Shown piece after piece: positions 51,691-60,412 of a stretch of 64,000 bases of DNA. Position 1 is the stretch's first letter. Each line of letters begins with the position of its first letter. Both the position numbers and the translations under genes were made by a program. Location of the stretch: positions 4,898,001-4,962,000 of the forward strand of contig NC_020516.1 in NCBI RefSeq assembly GCF_000349945.1, in the 5' to 3' direction. The notes beneath the pieces were generated by a model. That model had not been told where the DNA came from. It saw only the letters and a program-made list of their open reading frames with translations, and searched no databases. Source of the stretch: Azoarcus sp. KH32C (lineage in GTDB: Bacteria > Pseudomonadota > Gammaproteobacteria > Burkholderiales > Rhodocyclaceae).

Positions 51691-51733
51691 GCACTATGGT
51701 GGTCCTTCCCCCGGGTCGACGGAACCATAGTGC
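51691..51733. promoter_or_regulatory. inverted repeat upstream of the formate dehydrogenase genes
   Basis: GCACTATGGT (51691-51700) and ACCATAGTGC (51724-51733) are perfect 10-base arms with a 23-base spacer, about 55-95 bases before the fds start on the minus strand. Such spacing suits two half-sites for a transcription factor on neighbouring turns of DNA. It also lies upstream of vgrG on the other strand. No known operator consensus is matched with certainty. Confidence 0.4.
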
Positions 51734-51918
51734 CCCTTGACCGACAAGGGAAGCGGGATCTGCCGAATGCCTGTTCGCTTTTCCCGAACGCCCCGGCAGG
51801 CATGCGTGGTGCCGCAAGCGGGTCGCGCAGGGCGCAATCGGCGAAACGCAGCCTGGTGTATGATGCACGATTACTCAATTTGAATTCATGCGGATTGCCT
51901 CCGACCGGAAGCGGCATC

Positions 51919-54891
51919 ATGAACAGCCTTCTCGACCTGATTTCAGGCGGCGCCGGTTGGCGCCAGACCGACCGCCTGCTGACCCTGACCACGCCGCTCG
52001 GCCCCGATGTCCTGCTCGCCGAAACGGCCACCATCGACGAAGCACTCGGTCCGGTTCCGGAGCACGCCGGTTTCCGCATCGAACTCACCGTACTCAGCGC
52101 CGACGCCGGATTGGCGCTGACCACCCTGCTGGGCCAACCGGCACGGCTCGATCTTCAGACCAGCGCCTCGCGCACGGAGTTGCGTCCCTTTCACGGTCAC
52201 ATCACCCGCGCGTCACGCCTCGGGGCCGACGGCGGCTTCGCGCGCTATCGGCTCACGATCGAGTCCTGGCTGAGCTTCCTCGGCCATAACCAGGACAGCT
52301 ATCTCTTCCAAGACAAGACCATCGTCGAAATCATCGACGAACTGCTCGGCGACTGGAACGGCAAGGGCAAACTTGTACCCGCCTGGCGCTGGGAGCTCGC
52401 GGATCCCGACGTCTACCCCAAGCGGGGCATGACCTGCCAATACCGCGAAAGCGACCTCGCGTTCTTCAAGCGGCTGCTGGCCGAAGAAGGCCTGTTCTGC
52501 TGGTTCGAGCACCGGGCCGAGGCCGGCGACACGTTGGGCGCACACACGCTGGTCATCGCCGACCACAACGCCGCCTTCAGCGACAACCCGCAAGCGCGTG
52601 TGCGCTATACGCAATCGGGTGCGACGCTCGCCGAAGACAGCATCGACCGCTGGTACGGCATCCGCCAACTCGACAGCACCGACACGCAGGCGATGAGCTG
52701 GGACTACCGCAGTCTCGCGACGCGCCCGCAAGCCGCCACGAGCGCAATCGACAGCGGCGTCCATGTCCCGACCGTCAGCTGCGACGATCCCGGCTCCTAC
52801 GCCTGGCCGACCGCCGCGCACGGGGAGCGGATGATCCGCCGCCAGCGGGAGGCCATCGACGCCCGGATGAAGCAGTTCGTCGGCGCAGGCACCGTCCGGA
52901 GCGCCGCTCCCGGCACGACGTTCACGCTCGCCGACCACCTCGAGCATGAGCGCGACCCGATCGAACAGAGCCGGTTCCTGATCACTGCCGTGACCCACCA
53001 GGCCCGCAACAACCTGGCGACACTACCCGTGCAGCCTCGCCCGGAGGAGACGGTAGTCGACCTCTACCGCAATGAAATCCGCGCCGTTCGCGCCGCGGTG
53101 CCCTGGCGTCCGCTGCTGGCCGACGGCCATGGCCGCCGCATCCATCCCCGCCCCACGGTCTCCGGCACCCTGACCGCGATCGTCGTCGCAGAAGGCTCCG
53201 ACGACCGCGAACCGGCCTCGACGCACACGGACCGCGATCTGCGCATCCGCGTCCAGTTTCCCTGGCAGCGCGGTAGCCGCTCAGCGAGCCGCCACGCGCA
53301 CCCGAGCGGTTCCGACAACGCTCCGGCCAACGCCGGCCTCGGCGTATGGCTACGCGTGCTCACACCGATGGCCGGCGCCAACTGGGGCGGTCACTTCACA
53401 CCGCGGCCCGGACAGGAAGTGCTCGTCGCCTTCCAGAACGGCAACATCGACCGTCCCGTCGTCATCGGCGGTCTCTACAACGGACAAGGCCACACCGACG
53501 CTGCCGGCAACCGTATCGGCGGCGCCACGCAAGCTGCCACCGCCAATGCCCCGGCCTGGTTCGCCGGCGAAACCGATCCCGCCCACGCGCATGGCGCGAG
53601 CCTCTCGGGCATCAAGACCCAGCAGCTGTCGGCCAGCCGCAGGGGACAGGGCGGCTACAACCAGCTCGTCTTCGACGACACCCCCGGCCAGGCCCGCATC
53701 GAACTCTCGACCACCGAATACGCGAGCCGGCTGCAACTCGGGCACCTCAAACAACAACGCGACAACGCCCGCTTGGCCAACCGCGGCCATGGCGCCGAAC
53801 TTGCCACCGAGGCCGCCGCCGCCCTGCGCGCCGGCAGTGGCCTCCTCATCAGCGCCGACGCGAGGCCCGGCGCCGGGGGGCATCACCTCGACAGCCGCGA
53901 ACCCATCACGCAGACGGAAGATGCCCAAAGCCTCGTCCTGAGCCTCGCCGACGTCGCTCAAAAGCAGAGAGCCGGCCTCAAGAACGAACCCTGCACAGAC
54001 CGACTACCGACCAGCATCGCCCTGGGCCATGCCCGCAAAGTCCTCTCGGCCACCTGCCGCACATCCTCTGATGCCCCGGCGACGGATCCGGGCGGCTTCA
54101 CCGCCTCCGGCGGCGGTAGTGGCACCGTCGCCGCCTGGTCCGAGCCGAGAATCCAGTTCAGCGCCCCCGCCGGCATCGCCCAGCTCACCCCGCAGAACCA
54201 GATCCTCACCGCCGGCGGCAACCTCATCGCCGCGGCCGGGCAGGACATCCAGCTCGTCGCACAGGGCCGTCACAGCCTTGCCGTCAAGGACGGCCTCGCC
54301 TTCTTCACCGTCGGCAAGGCCGGCAAGGGCCCCAAACCCAACACCGAGACCGGCATCCACCTCCATGCCGCGAGCGGCAAAGTCAGCGTCCAGAGCCAGA
54401 GCGGCAAGACCATTGCCGCCGCCGACAAGACGGTGACGCTCGCGAGCACCACGGCGTCGGTGACGGCCAGCGCCAAACAGCACATCCTCGCCACGGCCCA
54501 AGGAGCGTACCTGAGGATCGCGGGCGGCGATATTGAACTGCACGCCCCCGGGAAGGTGGAGCTCAAGGCGAGTATGAAGAATCTGACGGGGCCGGCGAGT
54601 GCCGCCGTCGTGCTGCCGAGCTTCCCCGCGAGCGAGCTGCCGGCGACTGAAGAAACGTCCTATAGCCAACGTGTCAATGTCGCAGGCGCAATCGGCATGG
54701 ACCCGGAGACCAACGCCATGTATGCCAATCTGCCCTACGAGGTCTTCAACGAATCGGGCAAACGCATCGCTGTCGGCACGCTCGACGACCAGGGAAACAC
54801 CGCCAGAGTATTCACCCGGACTCCCGAAAAACTGAAGATCGTCGTCACCAGCGGCGACTGGATGTTCTTCCATGACGTAAAGCATGGCTGA
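51919..54891 (+). CDS. vgrG: type VI secretion VgrG spike protein with C-terminal extension
   Basis: A 990-residue spike protein that tips the Hcp tube and carries effectors. Residues 1-470 hold the gp27-like base (LLTLTTPLGPDVLLAETATIDEAL; FHGHITRASRLG), the gp5-like OB/needle domain follows (RIRVQFPWQRGS...VLTPMAGANWGGHFTPRPGQEVLVAFQNG, in parts), then DUF2345 (about 720-880, TAGGNLIAAAGQDIQLVA). The last 90 residues (NVAGAIGMDPETNAMYANLPYEVFNESGKRIAVG) look like a transthyretin-like beta-domain for cargo binding. An ATG is chosen where the family begins. The effector gene starts 26 bases after its stop. No other tss genes are present, so it is an orphan vgrG. Confidence 0.93.
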   Translation: MNSLLDLISGGAGWRQTDRLLTLTTPLGPDVLLAETATIDEALGPVPEHAGFRIELTVLSADAGLALTTLLGQPARLDLQTSASRTELRPFHGHITRASRLGADGGFARYRLTIESWLSFLGHNQDSYLFQDKTIVEIIDELLGDWNGKGKLVPAWRWELADPDVYPKRGMTCQYRESDLAFFKRLLAEEGLFCWFEHRAEAGDTLGAHTLVIADHNAAFSDNPQARVRYTQSGATLAEDSIDRWYGIRQLDSTDTQAMSWDYRSLATRPQAATSAIDSGVHVPTVSCDDPGSYAWPTAAHGERMIRRQREAIDARMKQFVGAGTVRSAAPGTTFTLADHLEHERDPIEQSRFLITAVTHQARNNLATLPVQPRPEETVVDLYRNEIRAVRAAVPWRPLLADGHGRRIHPRPTVSGTLTAIVVAEGSDDREPASTHTDRDLRIRVQFPWQRGSRSASRHAHPSGSDNAPANAGLGVWLRVLTPMAGANWGGHFTPRPGQEVLVAFQNGNIDRPVVIGGLYNGQGHTDAAGNRIGGATQAATANAPAWFAGETDPAHAHGASLSGIKTQQLSASRRGQGGYNQLVFDDTPGQARIELSTTEYASRLQLGHLKQQRDNARLANRGHGAELATEAAAALRAGSGLLISADARPGAGGHHLDSREPITQTEDAQSLVLSLADVAQKQRAGLKNEPCTDRLPTSIALGHARKVLSATCRTSSDAPATDPGGFTASGGGSGTVAAWSEPRIQFSAPAGIAQLTPQNQILTAGGNLIAAAGQDIQLVAQGRHSLAVKDGLAFFTVGKAGKGPKPNTETGIHLHAASGKVSVQSQSGKTIAAADKTVTLASTTASVTASAKQHILATAQGAYLRIAGGDIELHAPGKVELKASMKNLTGPASAAVVLPSFPASELPATEETSYSQRVNVAGAIGMDPETNAMYANLPYEVFNESGKRIAVGTLDDQGNTARVFTRTPEKLKIVVTSGDWMFFHDVKHG

Positions 54892-54917
54892 ACGCCGGCA
54901 CATTGAGAGCCAGCACG

Positions 54918-56867
54918 ATGAATGAAGTCGAAAACATTACAGTTCCGAATGATGTACGGCCGACGGAGCCCCTCCTCCCTCAGGGGGATATGCCCGCATC
55001 GGCAGACTCGGCGGCTCAGGATGATATAGCCGCCTCGGACGAAGCCCCACAGCTCCACATCGGCTTCATGGCCTTCGATGGAAACAGCATCCCGAAGCTC
55101 GGCGTCCACATCGGCTGGCCCGGCGGCGAAATGCTCTGCAGGACCGACGCCAACGGCTGTCTCCCGCCGGTCCAGGCGCCCGTCGGCGCCGAGCTGACGA
55201 TTTCCGTCGAGCGATTCAACCGTTCGTACAAGGAAATCGGCAAATGCCTGATGCCAGCGTCGGATGGCGTGCTGACAGCGTGTAGTCCGAATATGGTCTT
55301 TGATAGCCGTGCTGAAAAACACGATGGAAAGCCGGGCGACGCGAAGAGCAGAGTCCCAACGGGCCAAAGTTCCGACTACGGTGACTTGCAGCCTGTCGAT
55401 GGCACCGCTCCGGTCTCACAACAGGAGCCGAACGTTCAAGGTACGCCCACGTCGCCGCCGCCACTCCCGCGCTCGGCACCAAAAGAATTGGAAGGCCAAG
55501 AATGGGTTGGCACAAAGATCGCCCAGATCAGGCCGCTATCACCCCAGGCTAGACAAGTTACCGTAAAGCCACCCCAAAACATTTCGGGCAAGGCTGCGGC
55601 GAAACAAGAACTCAGCGAAGGCCGGGACGAAAACGGCAATCCCCTCGCTATCGTTACGCAAAAAGCAATTGACTGGTGGAATAGTTGGAGACTGCCGAGC
55701 CTTAACCTCTGGGGCGGTTCAAACGCCAGTACGCACGGAGGTACGCAACCCTCAACGCCCGTCGTCGTTGATTCCGAAATGACCGCGAAGGTCAAAGCCT
55801 TGCTGGACTTTGCGGAGATGCAGAGCTCCTTTAAGTACAAGACAAACGAGAGCAGCGCGGCACTGCTCGCATTAATGTCTGCCGGAAAATTCACCCATAC
55901 CACAGATGAAAAGAAAAGCTCAATACCGCTGGGGCTTTGTTATAAATATGTGAAGGTCGCACTAAGCCGATGCAAGGTGACGGACGGAATTCTGGCGGGG
56001 AAGAAACTGATACCTACTCAAAGCGATGCTGACTTTCTCGACATGCAGGAGTCGGCACGCAGAGCCGGACCTGCTCTCATTGCGAAAGGGTTTTCGGATG
56101 TAACTATTGAAGTCCCAGATCCTCGTTGGGCGGCAGCAGGGGACGTTATCATATATGAGTGGACCGATTCAGCGTGGGAACAGAGAAAGAAGAAAAAGAA
56201 TCAGCCCAATTTACCCAACTTCGGCCATATCGACATCCGGCACTACGAAACGTACATCAGCGATCACATGCCACCCATGTTTCATCCAAGATGGAGCGAT
56301 TACCAGAATATCCGGATTTACCGCAAAGTCTTCGACCCCCTACCGACACAACGAATCAGGGCGTTTCTGCGGTGCTTGAGGGAGTTTGAATGCCAAGAGG
56401 AGCATAACGACGAAAAGCGATATTTGATGACGGCCTACCCTCTTCCACACTCAGGAAGAAGAATGTTTTCGGGCTACGCAAGGCATCCTTGGGCTACCGT
56501 TCCGAACAACATGCACCCCAAATCCACAGCGGCGGGCGCATATCAGATTCTGCATTCCACGTGGAGGGAAATCGTTGACAATAAATTGATTGAATCGGAA
56601 AGTTTTACTCCGGAGGTTCAGGATCGAATTGCAGTCATGAAACTGGAGGATCGCCATGTACTCCACTTGATTCGAGCGGGAAAGATCCGTGAAGCTCTCG
56701 AGGTGAAGACACCACGCGACAAACTCAGTTTGCCTAGCGAATGGACGAGCCTTCCCGGGGGGACAGAGAATGCTGTTCGTCGAACTCAGAATGGAAAGCC
56801 AATGGACTTAGCCTATCTAATGGATCTATTCAATTTTTATGTAGAAGAAGAAAAGAGAAAGGCATGA
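54918..56867 (+). CDS. T6SS peptidoglycan effector: amidase plus lysozyme domains
   Basis: A 649-residue protein with no signal peptide, as expected for VgrG-borne cargo. Residues 45-130 form a beta-rich N-terminal domain, 130-300 a disordered Pro/Ser-rich linker. Residues 335-470 fit an NlpC/P60-like amidase: C341 in GLCYKYVKVAL, GDVIIYEW, and H437 in FGHIDIRH. Residues 481-640 align with phage-lambda R endolysin (GH104-like): catalytic E491 in FLRCLREFE, GYARHPW, KSTAAGAYQILHSTW, FTPEVQDR and EWTSLPGG. Both would degrade peptidoglycan in a rival's periplasm. Assignments rest on motif alignment by eye. A TTG upstream is an alternative start. Confidence 0.85.
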   Translation: MNEVENITVPNDVRPTEPLLPQGDMPASADSAAQDDIAASDEAPQLHIGFMAFDGNSIPKLGVHIGWPGGEMLCRTDANGCLPPVQAPVGAELTISVERFNRSYKEIGKCLMPASDGVLTACSPNMVFDSRAEKHDGKPGDAKSRVPTGQSSDYGDLQPVDGTAPVSQQEPNVQGTPTSPPPLPRSAPKELEGQEWVGTKIAQIRPLSPQARQVTVKPPQNISGKAAAKQELSEGRDENGNPLAIVTQKAIDWWNSWRLPSLNLWGGSNASTHGGTQPSTPVVVDSEMTAKVKALLDFAEMQSSFKYKTNESSAALLALMSAGKFTHTTDEKKSSIPLGLCYKYVKVALSRCKVTDGILAGKKLIPTQSDADFLDMQESARRAGPALIAKGFSDVTIEVPDPRWAAAGDVIIYEWTDSAWEQRKKKKNQPNLPNFGHIDIRHYETYISDHMPPMFHPRWSDYQNIRIYRKVFDPLPTQRIRAFLRCLREFECQEEHNDEKRYLMTAYPLPHSGRRMFSGYARHPWATVPNNMHPKSTAAGAYQILHSTWREIVDNKLIESESFTPEVQDRIAVMKLEDRHVLHLIRAGKIREALEVKTPRDKLSLPSEWTSLPGGTENAVRRTQNGKPMDLAYLMDLFNFYVEEEKRKA

Positions 56868-57511
56868 TCAGAAAAGTTTTCCATTCAATTGCAGTATTCG
56901 CATGCGTAGGGCAGTTCCAATTCGCGCAAGCACAGTCCACGTCAGCCGATCAAACCGAAGTCAAAGATCTCATTCAGACGCTGTATTCCTATGATCCGGA
57001 CAGCTTTGAATACGGTGAGTTTGATTCAAAGCTTCAGCCATTCTTGATCGAGCGTGTGCCGTCACACGGAGGAAAATATAGCCCGGAAAGGCACTGTAAG
57101 CTATTGCGAGACTTCTTTGAGGAAACGATCATTAAGAAAAAGCCTATCTCTCAAGGGAGAATTGAGTGCAACGTAGGCGTCATGGGATACGTCCGCTTCC
57201 CAACTCTCGGCGACGAAGACCATTCTTCAGCAACGCGATTCAGAGATATTCCGAAGCCTAGGATCGGGTCTCCAATTGTCAGCGGAAGAGACGCCAAGGT
57301 AGCAGTGCTCACCGGCGACGGAAAGACGTTTTCGGTCGGCCGCAGTCTGTATTTCCTGACGAAAGGTGATCAGGGGTGGCGCATCAGGAACTTCATGGTT
57401 CACACCCGATGGCCGGATTTGGACGACAAGCTGAATAATTGCTATTTCAATTTTGCGCGAGAACCCTCTCCTGATGAGGAAAAGGAGATACCCAAACATT
57501 GTCGTCAATAA
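56864..57511 (+). CDS. candidate periplasmic immunity protein 1
   Basis: A 215-residue exported protein (signal MIRKVFHSIAVFACVGQFQFAQAQ). The mature part has no recognised domain; it contains Cys at several points (HCKLLRDFF, RIECNVGVMG, NNCYFNF) and ends KHCRQ. Its start overlaps the stop of the effector (ATGA), the usual arrangement for a T6SS effector and its immunity protein. A periplasmic location fits protection against peptidoglycan hydrolases. Which effector domain it might block is unknown. Base composition is markedly lower in GC than the rest of the window. Confidence 0.7.
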   Translation: MIRKVFHSIAVFACVGQFQFAQAQSTSADQTEVKDLIQTLYSYDPDSFEYGEFDSKLQPFLIERVPSHGGKYSPERHCKLLRDFFEETIIKKKPISQGRIECNVGVMGYVRFPTLGDEDHSSATRFRDIPKPRIGSPIVSGRDAKVAVLTGDGKTFSVGRSLYFLTKGDQGWRIRNFMVHTRWPDLDDKLNNCYFNFAREPSPDEEKEIPKHCRQ

Positions 57512-57683
57512 CAGCGCCGATAAATGCCTGTTGACTAGAAAGCAAGACGATCAGGCGAGGCTGGGCCAGTCCGAGTTGCGATAGCGCGACCTGTTGAAAG
57601 AGCGTCAGCACGATCCAGTTCTGCTGCGGCGCGGTTATGTCAAGCTGGCTTGCTCTGCCTTTGCTTAATAGGAGGAATCGCCT

Positions 57684-58409
57684 ATGCGGTCGCAATGCTC
57701 TTTAGCTCTTCTAGTTGTATTGATGTGCCTATGTATCTCTCGGTCCAACGCCGAGATCGCCCTAGATAAGGCCTTCAATGACACATCAGCCATCCCACTC
57801 ATCGAAAACTCGATCAAGAATTACGCTGCACCGCGCGCGAAGGGTATGTTTAGCGATAATATCGGAATATTCGACGGCAAGGAAGATGAAGATAATTCGA
57901 TCTTTGCGTGGAGAATTTCCGGGAAGAGATACCTAAGCGCGATAGGTCGGTACACACCGGATATTGCGCCGCTGTCCGATTGCGACACCAATTGTGATTG
58001 GATTGTGAATAGCCATCTGGTCTGCCACCTTTTTCTATTCGGGGCAGATACCTTGAGTCTGGCCAGTGTCACCCCGCTCAACATCGTGCACGACCGCAGC
58101 CTCTTAAGAGGCAAGACACGGTGCAGTAGCGTTAAAGCGATGGCTGTCGCGGGTGCTGCGCGCGACAGCCTGCTAATCACCCTCGGATATTCCGACAGCG
58201 CCGAACCCGCCGAGGCCCGTTACGACCCGCCCGAGTTCATCACCACCGTCGCCTTGCACTTCGATCCGACGCCCGGCGTGCTGCGCGTCGAACAACGGGA
58301 CGATTGTTTGGGCAACCCGAACGGCTACCAGACTATCGCTGCGGCTCGTAAGCGGCTCCGCGAGTGCGAAGCGGGAATTACCGGTTCGAAAGAATCGGGG
58401 AACCGTTAA
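57684..58409 (+). CDS. candidate periplasmic immunity protein 2 (exported, unknown)
   Basis: A 241-residue exported protein (signal MRSQCSLALLVVLMCLCISRSNA), with a good AGGAGGA ribosome site. The mature region has several Cys (SDCDTNCDW, LVCHLFLFG, DDCLGNP) that could make disulfides. No family is recognised. Position after the first immunity candidate, the same kind of signal peptide and the two-domain effector together suggest it may guard against the second enzymatic activity. This is inferred from context. The 172-base gap before it has no supported gene. The C-terminal third returns to high GC. Confidence 0.6.
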   Translation: MRSQCSLALLVVLMCLCISRSNAEIALDKAFNDTSAIPLIENSIKNYAAPRAKGMFSDNIGIFDGKEDEDNSIFAWRISGKRYLSAIGRYTPDIAPLSDCDTNCDWIVNSHLVCHLFLFGADTLSLASVTPLNIVHDRSLLRGKTRCSSVKAMAVAGAARDSLLITLGYSDSAEPAEARYDPPEFITTVALHFDPTPGVLRVEQRDDCLGNPNGYQTIAAARKRLRECEAGITGSKESGNR

Positions 58410-58568
58410 CCCGGCTGGCTTTCATACCGCAGATTCCAGAGCGCCACGTATGCCAATGCGTCTGCGCAGGCGGGTGGACCATAAGAGGCAACGGGCGGAA
58501 GGCACGGCAGTCTTGGCTTCGCCGAAGCGTCATTCTCCGCGTTGCGGCTGGACCTGCCTTCCTCTACA

Positions 58569-60113
58569 TCACCCAGCGTGGAACGCCCCCTCCGCCCGCA
58601 GCGCAATCCGCAGCAGCAGCGGCGACAGCCGGTAGCGCTCCTCGCCGTAGTGCTGGCGCAAGTTCTCCAGCACACGCGTAACGAAGGCGACGCCGAGTTC
58701 GTCCGCCCACGCGAGCGGGCCCTTCGGATAGTTCGTACCATAGCGCATCGCCGTGTCAATGTCGGCAGCGGTGCCGATGCCTTGGAGCACGCCGTCGGCA
58801 GCCTCATTCGCGAGCATCGCGATCGTGCGCAGGCCGATGAGGCCGGCGATGTCGTCGATGCGGGCGATGGCGGCGCCGGTGCGCTGAAGCGTGCCGACGA
58901 CGGCGTTCCACGCGTTCTCGTCGCAGGAATCGGCGCGGGCGAGCGTGAGGCTCGGGGCGGTTGCGTAATCGAGCGCGAGGTCGATCAGGACGAGGTTCGC
59001 GATGCCCTCCTCGATCGCGCGGCGTGATGCGGTGCGGCCATCGGACAACGCGAGGCGCGCGGCGCCGATTTCGATCCAGCCGCGGGCAGAGCCCGCGCCC
59101 TCGCCTTCGCCCGACAGGCGGCGCATGGTGACGCCGGCGGTTTCGAGGCGGGCGACGAGCGCGTTCGCAGTGCCGAGGTCGCCGACGACCGTGACCGATG
59201 TTTCGCCCGGCTGCGGCGGCTCGGATTGCGGTGCGGGCGGGGTCGCGCCTTCCGCGTAGTCGTAGAAGCCGCGCCCGCTCTTGCGACCCAGGCGGCCGGC
59301 GGCGACGAGTTCCTGCTGGATCAGGCTGGGCGTGAAGCGCTTGTCGCCGAAGTAGGCGTCGAACACCGACTTCGTGACGGCGAAATTGACGTCGTGGCCG
59401 ATGAGGTCCATCAGCTCGAAGGGGCCCATCGGGAAGCCGCAGCCGTCGCGCAAGGCGGCGTCCAGCGTCGCCGGATCGGCGGCACGTTCGGCAAGCACGC
59501 GCAGCGCCTCGGCGTAGTATGGGCGGGCGACGCGGTTGACGATGAAGCCGGGGGTCGAGGTCGCGTGCACCGGCACCTTGCCCCAGGCTTTCGCGGTTTC
59601 GTAGAGCGCGTCGGCGATGGCGCGGGTCGTCGCCAGTCCCGAGACGATCTCGACGAGCTTCATGCGCGGCGCGGGGTTGAAGAAGTGGAGGCCCGCGAGG
59701 CGCTCGGGTCGTGCGAGCGCGGCGCCGATCTGCGTGATCGACAGCGAGGAGGTGTTGGTCGCGAGGATCGCGTCGGGGCCGAGCAGGTCTTCGAACTCCT
59801 TGAAGAGCTTCTGCTTGATGTCGAGGTTTTCGACGATGGCTTCGATCGCGAGCCCGGCGTCGCGCGCGGCGGCAAGTTCGATCGTCGGGATCACGCGCGC
59901 GAGCGTCGCATTGGCATCGGCCTCGCTAAGCTTGCCCTTCGTCATGAGGAAGCGCAGGTCGCGGGCGATGCCGTCGCGGCCCTTCTCGACCGCCTCGGCG
60001 CGGGTGTCGTACAGATAGACGCAGTGGCCGGCCGCCGCCGCGACATGGGCGATGCCGCTACCCATGGCGCCGGCGCCGATCACGAGCACCTTCACATCGG
60101 TGGTCAGTGCCAT
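58569..60113 (-). CDS. 3-hydroxyacyl-CoA dehydrogenase, two C-terminal domains
   Basis: A 514-residue NAD-dependent dehydrogenase oxidising 3-hydroxyacyl-CoA to 3-oxoacyl-CoA. NAD motif VIGAGAMGSGIAHVAAAAG starts near residue 10. The catalytic region TNTSSLSITQIGAALARPERLAGLHFFNPAPRMKLVEIV includes the active-site His, and TPGFIVNRVARPYY begins the 3HCDH_C domain. A second copy of that domain occupies the end (residues 400-510), as in PaaH/HbdH proteins. It follows the rubredoxin gene on the same strand, at the end of the CoA-catabolic cluster. Confidence 0.92.
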   Translation of the reverse strand: MALTTDVKVLVIGAGAMGSGIAHVAAAAGHCVYLYDTRAEAVEKGRDGIARDLRFLMTKGKLSEADANATLARVIPTIELAAARDAGLAIEAIVENLDIKQKLFKEFEDLLGPDAILATNTSSLSITQIGAALARPERLAGLHFFNPAPRMKLVEIVSGLATTRAIADALYETAKAWGKVPVHATSTPGFIVNRVARPYYAEALRVLAERAADPATLDAALRDGCGFPMGPFELMDLIGHDVNFAVTKSVFDAYFGDKRFTPSLIQQELVAAGRLGRKSGRGFYDYAEGATPPAPQSEPPQPGETSVTVVGDLGTANALVARLETAGVTMRRLSGEGEGAGSARGWIEIGAARLALSDGRTASRRAIEEGIANLVLIDLALDYATAPSLTLARADSCDENAWNAVVGTLQRTGAAIARIDDIAGLIGLRTIAMLANEAADGVLQGIGTAADIDTAMRYGTNYPKGPLAWADELGVAFVTRVLENLRQHYGEERYRLSPLLLRIALRAEGAFHAG

Positions 60114-60125
60114 TGTCGTCGCGCC

Positions 60126-60299
60126 TCAGTCCGCGGAATCGGGCGCCGGGTTGAAGTGCGCCTTGCCGTTGCCGCATTCGGGGCAGACCCAGTCCGCGGG
60201 GACGTCTTCCCATTTGGTGCCGGGCGCGATGCCTTCGTCGGGCAGGCCTTCGGCCTCGTTGTAGGGGAAGTAGCAGGCGCTGCACTGATAGGTGGTCAT
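60126..60299 (-). CDS. rubredoxin
   Basis: A 57-residue iron protein with two CxxC motifs, CSACYFPYNEAEG near residue 6 and CPECGNGKAHF near 39, plus the DWVCPECG signature that binds one Fe(SCys)4. It donates electrons to oxygenases or other enzymes. Start at MTTYQCSACYF. It lies 12 bases before the 3-hydroxyacyl-CoA dehydrogenase gene, which suggests an oxygenase or electron-transfer step in the same pathway. It is small and easily overlooked. Confidence 0.93.
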   Translation of the reverse strand: MTTYQCSACYFPYNEAEGLPDEGIAPGTKWEDVPADWVCPECGNGKAHFNPAPDSAD

Positions 60300-60367
60300 G
60301 ATGGCCGTTCTCTCTCTCTGTCGTAGGGGTTGGTTGAAGGCGCTCTGCGGCGCTTGTTGGGAGTTTT

Positions 60368-60403
60368 CGTAGGGCGGGATGCGCTGCGCTTTCCCGCCCT
60401 ACG
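60368..60403. repeat. REP-like palindrome between rubredoxin and crotonase genes
   Basis: CGTAGGGCGGG (60368-60378) pairs perfectly with CCCGCCCTACG (60393-60403) around ATGCGCTGCGCTTT. The form TAGGGCGGG-GCGCAGCGC-CCCGCCCTA is a widespread bacterial intergenic palindrome family. It lies between co-directional genes, so it may alter mRNA stability. Confidence 0.7.
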
Positions 60404-60412
60404 TGGGGTTCG

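Noticed and set aside
57512..57683. Minus-strand reading frame in the gap between the two immunity candidates
   Set aside because: It encodes an 80-residue stretch (for example LDITAPQQNWIVLTLFQQV) that could be a remnant, but it has no clear start or recognised family and runs into coding regions on the other strand.
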